A stretch of 34,456 nucleotides of DNA from positions 1 to 34,456 of the forward strand of contig JAGVQJ010000022.1 in assembly GCA_020051775.1 (NCBI GenBank), given 5' to 3'. Shown here piece after piece: positions 8,464-15,313 of this stretch. The stretch's first letter is position 1, and each line of letters opens with the position of its first letter. Position numbers and translations under genes: made by a program. Origin of the DNA: Calditrichota bacterium. Lineage in GTDB: Bacteria; Electryoneota; B3-LCP. A model generated the notes under the pieces. It ran no database searches. It was not told where the DNA came from and saw only the letters and a program-made list of their open reading frames with translations.

Positions 8464-11250
8464 TTATTTTAGGAGCATAATCTTCTGGACGCTGGAGAAT
8501 TTTCCCGCCCCGAAGGGCCCTTCAGTGGCCTGCATCCTGACGAAGTACAATCCCGAAGCAAGATCCCGTCCATTGAAGGCAACCTGGTGTGTTCCGATTT
8601 CCTTCACTCCGTCCAACAGGGTGGCTACCAGACGACCGGCGACATCGAACACCTGCAATTTGACTTGCCCGGCGAGCGGCAGTTGGAAACTGACGGTGGT
8701 GGTCGGGTTGAAAGGATTGGGACAGGCTGGAAGTAGAGCATAGGTAGTGGGAGTTTGCGCTACAGTTCCCGGTTGAGGAGTTACGCCGACATAGCTGCCG
8801 TCAGCGTAGTTGCCGGTGCGGCGCAGGTTGCCGCGATACATGTTCCAGGCTCCGGTGACGCCGGCGTCGAGCTTGGGATCAACCGCAGTCAGTCCGTTGT
8901 AATTGCCCAGGATGATTTCCACGTAGGTGTCTTGATCCACATTGGCGATGGTGGCTGTGGACCGCGATCCCATCCCCAGCGATATGGGGAAGGGGTTCAT
9001 CAAGGCGCCGGTGTGGGTGATCACATAAAGATTCCCGGCGAAATTGGCCACGACCATATCCAACCAACCGTCATTGTCAATGTCCGCGAAACTGGACGAG
9101 GCCCAGATGCCCGCGCCCGTCTGCACCGGGAAGCCGGGGAGATCCTGACCGTCCAGGTTCAGTATGTGCACACCGCCGTTCTGATCGTTCAGAGCGACTT
9201 CCAGTTGCCCGTCAGCATTGAGGTCGGCGATGGCGGGGCTGCATTTGCAGGGGACACCCAGGTTAGCCTGCATTTGTTGCTGACCGTTGAGGTTCAGGTA
9301 GTGTACGATGCCGCTGATATCCGGCACCACAATATAGGTGGTCCCGGGAATGAATTCAGCCGCCACGGGCGCTCCAGCAGGCGTGTTACCCAGATCGGTA
9401 TGCCATAATTCCTGGCCGCTGCCCGAAAGGGCGTAGAACTGATGATTGATAGATCCAAACAGGATTTCCGGCAACTGGTCGCCGTTCAGATCCAGCAACA
9501 GCGCGCCGTCCTGGATGCACTGATTCGTGCCCACAGTAAAGGGAAAGCCCGTTACGGCTTCGCCGTCGTGGTGAAACGCGTACATCTTACCGTTCCAGCC
9601 GCCCACGATGATTTCCAGGTCTTGATCGCCGTCCAGGTCGCCCAATGTCGGAGTCGCCGAAGCGAAGAAGGACAGGTTGATCGGGGTAATGGCGGGAGTG
9701 CCATCCGCATTCAAGACGTGCAGATACCCGCTCCAACCCGTGAACACGATCTCCAAGTCTTGATCCCCGTCCAAGTCCGCAATCGCAGGGGACGATTTGA
9801 TAAAGCCCTGGATATGATACGGGAAGCCGGGTAGTGCTTGGCCTTGGCCGTTTACTGCCTTGAGCCAGCCGCCGAAATCTCCGCTGATGATATCCAGGAT
9901 ACCGTCTCCGTTCAGGTCGCACACCGCCGGCGCTCCGTCCGCTTCCGATCCGAAAATCGGGAAACCGGGTTGATACAGACTGACGTCCAGGGCAAACTCA
10001 CGAGTGACGAAGTAGGGCGGCGAAGCAGTGTCGTTCGCATAGACTTCCAGAGTGAATTCGATGGTTCCCAAGTCGCAGTTGGCAGCCACGCTTAAGGTGA
10101 AGGGGTCGTTGTTGGTTACCGTCTGGCCTGGTTGCAGGTTGGGATAGTCACCGTCCGCATCCAGAATGGTTACTCTGGAATCAATGGTGGATATCCGAGC
10201 GCTTAGGTAGTTGGCCGGGCTGGTCATTGGGGCATTCATGATGGGAACCAACAGGTTCACCGTTTCGCCCGGATTTAAGACGCCGTCGCCGTCGCCCGTA
10301 CCTTGATCTTGCACCGCCACAGCGCCGACTGCCACATTGGGATACTCCGCTTGCGCCGGGAGCAGCCAGTCGCAACCCTCTTCGATGTGGACTTCATTGG
10401 TGCCCATGCGGATCAGGAAATAGCCGTCCATACCCCAACTGGGCCCCCAGGAATTCTTGCAAATCCAGGCGTTTTGGGAATCGCTGTAGCCCACGATGCA
10501 GATCAGGTGCCAGCCGACGCTGCCACCCCAGGTGTGCTGGTAGACGCCCTCTTGGTAGGCGTAAAAATCATCGAAGACCTCAAAAGTGGCTGAAATGGGG
10601 CCGACGTTCAAGGCGTTTTTCATGGCGGTGACGTAATTGCAGGCGCCCCAACTCGATACTTTGCTCAAGCGGAACATCCACTCGTCACAGCGATCGCTGC
10701 ACAGAATGGCGTCCGTAGCGCCGTAGGGCAGGCATTCTTCGTCGGTGATGCCCTGATTCTGCATGAATTGCAGTGTGCCTTCAGCGTACCACCCATTGCA
10801 GGACCCCGGGCTGCACGATACCAGGTATTGTTCCGAAAGGTCAATGGGGTATTCCGGCGCATTAGCGGAAATCATGATGGCCGATTCCAGCGCCGCTGCA
10901 CAGCCGAAAGCCCAGCAGGACCCGCACTGCCCCTGATCCCTTATGGGAGTCACCCAGTTGTGCCCGTTGCGATTGCGCCAATCAACTTCCTCATCCACCT
11001 GATCCACCTGATAGGGGAACGGGGGCAAATGCTTGCGCAATTCCTGATTCGGAGGGCCTAGCAGACCGAGCATAGCTCTCTTCTGTTCCAGGGTCAGGTT
11101 AGTATAGGGGGTTTCACCGGCTTGCCAGTGGGCTCCTTGATCCCGAATAGCCTGTTGGATTGCCGCGACGTCGTCGGGCGCACTCCAGGATAGGGTGGTG
11201 ATGGAAAGCACAAGGATAGCGACGGTGCACACGACTACGCGCAGTTTCAT
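8464..11250 (-). CDS. Papain-like (C1A) cysteine protease with FG-GAP repeats and T9SS-type sorting domain
   Basis: Secreted protein of 928 residues. The signal peptide ends near residue 23 (TLSWSA). A short pro-region (AIQQAIRDQGAHW ... LTLEQKRAMLG) leads into the C1A domain at about 88-300. This has oxyanion Gln106 and nucleophile Cys112 in DQGQCGSCWAF, His248 in GWHLICIVGYS and Asn266 in CKNSWGPSWG, so all catalytic residues are present. A CARDB-like beta-domain follows (about 305-425, 'GDGDGVLNPGETVNL'). Then come about seven FG-GAP/propeller units with DLNGDG or DLDGDQDLEI calcium-binding loops (430-820). The sorting domain has ACPNPFNPTTTVSFQL and ends KIMLLK. The start follows GGGAG. 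It faces the nuclease gene divergently. The propeller probably binds a substrate or surface; its target is unknown. Confidence 0.9.
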   Translation of the reverse strand: MKLRVVVCTVAILVLSITTLSWSAPDDVAAIQQAIRDQGAHWQAGETPYTNLTLEQKRAMLGLLGPPNQELRKHLPPFPYQVDQVDEEVDWRNRNGHNWVTPIRDQGQCGSCWAFGCAAALESAIMISANAPEYPIDLSEQYLVSCSPGSCNGWYAEGTLQFMQNQGITDEECLPYGATDAILCSDRCDEWMFRLSKVSSWGACNYVTAMKNALNVGPISATFEVFDDFYAYQEGVYQHTWGGSVGWHLICIVGYSDSQNAWICKNSWGPSWGMDGYFLIRMGTNEVHIEEGCDWLLPAQAEYPNVAVGAVAVQDQGTGDGDGVLNPGETVNLLVPIMNAPMTSPANYLSARISTIDSRVTILDADGDYPNLQPGQTVTNNDPFTLSVAANCDLGTIEFTLEVYANDTASPPYFVTREFALDVSLYQPGFPIFGSEADGAPAVCDLNGDGILDIISGDFGGWLKAVNGQGQALPGFPYHIQGFIKSSPAIADLDGDQDLEIVFTGWSGYLHVLNADGTPAITPINLSFFASATPTLGDLDGDQDLEIIVGGWNGKMYAFHHDGEAVTGFPFTVGTNQCIQDGALLLDLNGDQLPEILFGSINHQFYALSGSGQELWHTDLGNTPAGAPVAAEFIPGTTYIVVPDISGIVHYLNLNGQQQMQANLGVPCKCSPAIADLNADGQLEVALNDQNGGVHILNLDGQDLPGFPVQTGAGIWASSSFADIDNDGWLDMVVANFAGNLYVITHTGALMNPFPISLGMGSRSTATIANVDQDTYVEIILGNYNGLTAVDPKLDAGVTGAWNMYRGNLRRTGNYADGSYVGVTPQPGTVAQTPTTYALLPACPNPFNPTTTVSFQLPLAGQVKLQVFDVAGRLVATLLDGVKEIGTHQVAFNGRDLASGLYFVRMQATEGPFGAGKFSSVQKIMLLK

Positions 11251-11305
11251 AGCGACTCCCGCTCGGATGAAAGTGGTTGGCTTGGTTCTTTATTCAGAGA
11301 CATAC

Positions 11306-11334
11306 TGTATAATTTACGTTGGTTATGCTGCCAA
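11306..11334 (-). promoter_or_regulatory. Promoter of the C1A protease gene
   Basis: On the minus strand TTGGCA (11329-11334), 17-base spacer, TATACA (11306-11311), about 55 bases before the ATG at 11250. Confidence 0.55.
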
Positions 11335-11398
11335 ATCAAGCATTTTTTTGCCTCAAAAGCCATATCTCGGAGTGATCCATATCGCACGCACAATTAAC

Positions 11399-11427
11399 TT
11401 GATTATCACTCTTCAATGTTCTAAATT
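11399..11427 (+). promoter_or_regulatory. Candidate promoter of the beta-CASP nuclease gene
   Basis: TTGATT (11399-11404), 17-base spacer, TAAATT (11422-11427). If used, its transcript would carry the three palindromes at 11467-11577 in a leader of about 200 bases. Confidence 0.35.
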
Positions 11428-11466
11428 ATCCATTATACCGTCATTGCTGCTTATCGGGAAGGCGTA

Positions 11467-11577
11467 ACAAGGGGCTGTAGCCCCTTGTCGGGTCAGCTGC
11501 CCGATCATGTAACAAGGGGCAACCCCTTGTTGAATCAGTTTCCCTGAAAGTCGTAACAAGGGGCTGTAGCCCCTTGT
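11467..11577. repeat. Three tandem ACAAGGGG...CCCCTTGT palindromes
   Basis: Palindromes at 11467-11488, 11512-11530 and 11556-11577, each with ACAAGGGG paired to CCCCTTGT and each preceded by a GTA. Units 1 and 3 are identical; unit 2 has a shorter loop. They fill the gap before the nuclease gene. The last is followed by TT and could act as an attenuating terminator. Confidence 0.7.
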
Positions 11578-11632
11578 TTTCGCCGTGGCATATAAACAGG
11601 TATCTCTTCACTTTTCTATCGGTAATCTAGCC

Positions 11633-13045
11633 ATGAAAACCTCCCACAGCCTGAAATTTCTCGGCGCAGCCCGCAATGTCACCGGGTCATGCTACCTGCT
11701 GCAAACCGGTGACGTTCGTCTGCTGGTAGATTGCGGCCTCTTCCAGGAACGGCAGCTCCGCGAACGGAACTGGAATCCCTTCCCCGTGCCGCCCGAATCC
11801 ATTCACGCCGTGCTGTTGACTCATGCTCACCTGGATCACTGCGGATTGCTGCCTAAGCTGGTGCGCGAGGGATTTCACGGTCCCATTTACTGCACGACCG
11901 CCACGGCGGAAATCGCCCGTCTGGTGCTCTTGGATTCGGCGCACCTGCAGGAAGAGGATGCCCGCTGGAAAGCCTTGCGCCATGAGCGCGAAGGTCGCCA
12001 AGGGCCCTACCCCGAAGTCCCGCTCTACACGCAGGCTGACGCCGAGGCCGTCCTGCCCCTGTTCAGCCCGGCGGACTACAACAAGCCGGTTCAAGTGGCG
12101 CCCAATGTCGAGGCTTCCTTCCACGATGCCGGGCACATTCTCGGGTCGTCCATGGTGCGGCTGAAGGTCGGAAAAGGGGCACAGGCTCGAACGATCCTCT
12201 TCTCCGGAGATGTGGGGCGCCCCAACGTTCCCATTTTGCAGGACCCCACTCGCCTGGCGCCCGCCGATTACGTCGTGGTGGAATCCACCTATGGCGACCG
12301 CCTGCATGAAAGCGCCACCAATACCGAAGCCGAACTGGCTCGCATCATTAACGAAACCTGCGCCAAAGGCGGCAACGTGGTCATTCCCAGTTTCGCCGTC
12401 GAACGCGCTCAGGAAGTGCTCTATCATCTGAATACTCTGCTGCGCGCCGACCGCATCCCCCACCTGATGGTCTTTTTCGACAGCCCCATGGCAGCGGGTG
12501 TCAACAACATCTTTCAAAAGCACCCGGAACTGTTCGACCGCGAGATGACCGACCTGGTCAGCCGCCGCCGCTCGCCTTTCGACCTGCCGGGTTTGAAGAC
12601 TACGCGCGACGCGGAAGAATCCAAGGCTATCAACCGCATCAGGGGCACGGTGATTATCATCGCCGGGTCGGGCATGTGCACCGGCGGGCGCATCAAGCAC
12701 CACCTGGAAAACAATATCTCCCGTAAGGAATGCACTATCCTGTTCGTAGGGTATCAAGCAGTGGGCACGCTGGGGAGACAGATCGTGGATGGGGCCAAAG
12801 AGATCCGGCTCTTCGGGCAGATGCGCAAGGTGCGAGCGCTCATCGTGCAGCTCCACGGCTTCTCCGGTCACGCCGACCGCGACGAAATGTACCGCTGGCT
12901 GTCCGGTCTTAAGAAACCGCCGCGCCGTCTGTTCGTCACCCACGGCGAAACGGAAGCGGCGCTGGCCTTCGCCGACTTCGTCCGCGAACGCTCGAACTGG
13001 CCCGTCTCCGTCCCGCAGTACCTGGAATTGGTGGAGTTGGGGTGA
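11633..13045 (+). CDS. Metallo-beta-lactamase/beta-CASP family RNA nuclease
   Basis: Cytoplasmic protein of 470 residues, homologous to the YSH1/CPSF-73-like bacterial nucleases. The MBL domain carries LVDCGLFQ, the zinc motif THAHLDHCG (His64, His66, Asp68, His69), HDAGHILGSS with the next metal His, and FSGDVGR with the bridging Asp. Then come the beta-CASP motifs: VVESTYGDR, IIIAGSGMCTGGRI, VQLHGFSGHAD and FVTHGE. Members cleave RNA at a two-zinc centre, acting in RNA processing or decay. The ATG at 11633 begins at the conserved MKTSHSLKFLGAARNVTGS. A GTG at 11585 in the same frame would add 16 residues but lies next to the palindromic repeat and has no ribosome site. It is followed on the same strand by the FG-GAP protein gene, without obvious functional linkage. 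Confidence 0.9.
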   Translation: MKTSHSLKFLGAARNVTGSCYLLQTGDVRLLVDCGLFQERQLRERNWNPFPVPPESIHAVLLTHAHLDHCGLLPKLVREGFHGPIYCTTATAEIARLVLLDSAHLQEEDARWKALRHEREGRQGPYPEVPLYTQADAEAVLPLFSPADYNKPVQVAPNVEASFHDAGHILGSSMVRLKVGKGAQARTILFSGDVGRPNVPILQDPTRLAPADYVVVESTYGDRLHESATNTEAELARIINETCAKGGNVVIPSFAVERAQEVLYHLNTLLRADRIPHLMVFFDSPMAAGVNNIFQKHPELFDREMTDLVSRRRSPFDLPGLKTTRDAEESKAINRIRGTVIIIAGSGMCTGGRIKHHLENNISRKECTILFVGYQAVGTLGRQIVDGAKEIRLFGQMRKVRALIVQLHGFSGHADRDEMYRWLSGLKKPPRRLFVTHGETEAALAFADFVRERSNWPVSVPQYLELVELG

Positions 13046-13086
13046 GGTGGTGGATGGTGGTTAGTGGCTGGTGGTTGGTAACGCGG

Positions 13087-13161
13087 TCATTCCCGACTTG
13101 CTTGCCCCTACGGGGATTCGGAATCCAGTTGTCGTAGGGGCACGGCATGCCGTGCCCCTAC
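13087..13161. repeat. Intergenic palindromes, including a perfect 28-base palindrome
   Basis: Bases 13134-13161 form a perfect 14-bp inverted repeat centred on GCATGC, with arms GTAGGGGCACGGCA. The preceding segment 13087-13128 has TCATTCCCG and CGGGGATTCGGAATCC, a repeat type also seen near 8216 and 21922. The ribosome site AGGAG of the next gene follows at about 13170. Confidence 0.6.
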
Positions 13162-13180
13162 AATCCGAATAGGAGTTGTC

Positions 13181-15223
13181 ATGCGAAGACTGATAATGAT
13201 ATTGTGGCTGCTTCCTGCCCTTTGTTGGGCGCAGGAATTCCAATTCCGGCAAGAATTCGACACCATTCCGGTGGAGATCAATGGCTGGCGTCCTTTCGCG
13301 CCTTGGGTTGGAGGATTCAGTAAAAGTGCACCTGCGACATGCGATATAAATTCCGATGACGTAATGGATATTTTCGTAGGAAACTACTTTGGTTATATAT
13401 CTTATTTTCGAGGGATTGATACTCTTGGAAGTTATAGATTGGAATTCGTGACTTCTTTTTTTGATAGTATCTCTCTATTTGGACTTCCTTGGAATGGTTC
13501 AAGTACTCCCTGTTTTGGCGATCTGAATGGAGATGGACTTCTTGACCTGATTGTGGGTGATCAAAATGGACATGTGCACTATTATCGCAATTCGGGTACT
13601 GCCCAGAATCCAAATCTTGAGTTGATAACTGACACATTAGTTCCGATTGGCCCTCCCTGGTGCGGGGCTCCAGAGCTGGTTGACATAGATGCCGATGGCG
13701 ATCTGGATCTCTTTGGAGGTTGGCAGAACTTGACTTTTTATCGTAATATCGGTACGGCTCAGAATTATAATTTTGTTTTGGATTCATCTAATTTTGCCGG
13801 TGTTTCGGTCTCTGGGGGCGCCAGTCCTGATTTCGTGGATATTGATGGCGATGGGGACAAGGACTTGTTCGTTGGCGACGAAAATGGCCGCCTCTACTTC
13901 TACCGCAACGACGGCACCGCACAGCAGTACAACTTCACCTTTGTAACCAACAATTATGCTGGCATCAACGTGGGCGGATACGCTTCGCCTGAGTTTGCCG
14001 ATTTGGACGGAGATGGGGATTATGATTTGCTGGTGGGGCGGGAGTGCCCTGGGCTCTCGAATAGCCCAGGCGATATTTTTTTCTATCAAAATGTTGGCTC
14101 GCCCACTAATGCCCAATGGCAGTTGATCACGAAAAATTACCTGTCTTTGGATGTTGGATACACAGCTCGACATGCCACAACTGATATTGATGGCGATTTG
14201 GATCATGACTTGTTTCTGGTCAATAGCGGTTCTTTTATCAGCTATTATCAAAATGTTGGAAATACTGATTCCGCGGCATTTCACTGGGTCACCGATACCT
14301 ATCAAAATATTTACGTACCTTTCGGTATGCCCTTTTTCAGCGATATTAACGGAGATGGAGCTCCGGATCTGTTTATTGGCGAAGCTGTCATCCCCAATCC
14401 GCCCTATCCTCATCTTTACCTTTATGAAAATCATGGCACTCCCCGGAATGCCATTTTCACCACTTCTACAAGCTTAGTTCAGGGAAATTATGATGTTGTT
14501 ATCAAACCCGCTTTGGCTGATATTGACGGAGATGAGGATAAAGATTTATTTTTCACAACTGAAGGTGGATTTTATTATTACTTCAAAAACGTAGGAACAC
14601 CGACATGGGCTCAGTTTGTTTATCAGACTAATTACTGGCAAGGATTAACTTTACCGGCTTCGGCCTGGTATTCATGTTTCTGGGACATTGACAATGATGG
14701 AGATCTAGATCTGTTTCTAAGTAATGGAATTTCTTTGCGATTTTATCGCAATACCGGAACACCGCAAAATGCCCAGATGACATTTGTTACTGAAAATTTT
14801 CTGGGTGAAGATCATCTTCCTTTTGAGAGTGTTGATATTTTCGATGTTGACGCTGACGGCGATGGGGATTTCTTTTTAACAACCGGTAATGCCGGTATGG
14901 TCTTTTATCGCAACATCACCGGCGAGTCCCCCGTCCACCCAGATCCTAAGCGGCCTGCACCCAGTTATCCGCGCATCACCATTCTGCCTAATCCAGGCAA
15001 CTCGTCGCTCGTCGCTCGTTACTCGTTGCCGGTAGCCGGGCCGGTTAGTCTTAAAGTTTACGATATCGCTGGAAGACTCACCGGCACGCTTTTCTACGGC
15101 TTCCAGTTGCCGGGAACGTACTCATTTTCGTGGGATGCGGCGAAGAAAGCGGCGGGGGTGTATATGTTGCGGTTGGAGGCGGGAGAAAAGGTCGAGGTTG
15201 CTAAAGCGGTGGTGGTGAAGTAA
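13181..15223 (+). CDS. Secreted FG-GAP/VCBS repeat protein with T9SS-type sorting domain
   Basis: Protein of 680 residues. The signal peptide MRRLIMILWLLPALCWA ends near residue 17. Residues about 30-590 are repeats of about 50 residues, such as DLNGDGLLDLIVGDQNG and DIDGDGDKDLFVGDENG, each followed by YFYRNxGTAQxYNF. These are integrin-type calcium-binding FG-GAP loops forming a propeller. The last part has ILPNPGNSSLVARYSLP, YDIAGRLTGTL and AAGVYMLRLEAG, and ends AVVVK; it is a divergent sorting domain lacking the usual NPFNP. There is no enzyme domain, so adhesion or scaffold roles are likely (inference). Codon usage is mosaic: much of the gene is AT-rich, but the repeat near 13860-13960 uses GC-rich codons. 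Its 3' end converges on the beta-helix gene. Confidence 0.85.
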   Translation: MRRLIMILWLLPALCWAQEFQFRQEFDTIPVEINGWRPFAPWVGGFSKSAPATCDINSDDVMDIFVGNYFGYISYFRGIDTLGSYRLEFVTSFFDSISLFGLPWNGSSTPCFGDLNGDGLLDLIVGDQNGHVHYYRNSGTAQNPNLELITDTLVPIGPPWCGAPELVDIDADGDLDLFGGWQNLTFYRNIGTAQNYNFVLDSSNFAGVSVSGGASPDFVDIDGDGDKDLFVGDENGRLYFYRNDGTAQQYNFTFVTNNYAGINVGGYASPEFADLDGDGDYDLLVGRECPGLSNSPGDIFFYQNVGSPTNAQWQLITKNYLSLDVGYTARHATTDIDGDLDHDLFLVNSGSFISYYQNVGNTDSAAFHWVTDTYQNIYVPFGMPFFSDINGDGAPDLFIGEAVIPNPPYPHLYLYENHGTPRNAIFTTSTSLVQGNYDVVIKPALADIDGDEDKDLFFTTEGGFYYYFKNVGTPTWAQFVYQTNYWQGLTLPASAWYSCFWDIDNDGDLDLFLSNGISLRFYRNTGTPQNAQMTFVTENFLGEDHLPFESVDIFDVDADGDGDFFLTTGNAGMVFYRNITGESPVHPDPKRPAPSYPRITILPNPGNSSLVARYSLPVAGPVSLKVYDIAGRLTGTLFYGFQLPGTYSFSWDAAKKAAGVYMLRLEAGEKVEVAKAVVVK

Positions 15224-15261
15224 CCACCAACTGAAAACGAAAAACTAAAAGGTAAAAGGTT

Positions 15262-15281
15262 CAAGGCGCCAAGGCGCCTTG
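15262..15281. terminator. Shared hairpin between convergent genes
   Basis: CAAGGCGC / GCGCCTTG, an 8-bp stem with a 4-base loop, between the stops at 15223 (+) and 15314 (-). On the minus strand it is followed by T-rich sequence (AACCTTTTACCTTTTAG), so it fits best as terminator of the beta-helix gene. Confidence 0.5.
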
Positions 15282-15313
15282 TTACTAACCCCTAATCCTC
15301 AATCCCCAATCCC

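Noticed and set aside
11467-11577. Possible short CRISPR array (three repeats)
   Set aside because: Only three units, self-palindromic, unequal in length, with 23- and 25-base intervals and no cas genes; this is an intergenic palindrome cluster.
11687-12943. 418-codon open frame on the minus strand
   Set aside because: It lies fully antisense to the beta-CASP nuclease, whose zinc motifs are intact; its composition is a reverse shadow of GC-rich codons.
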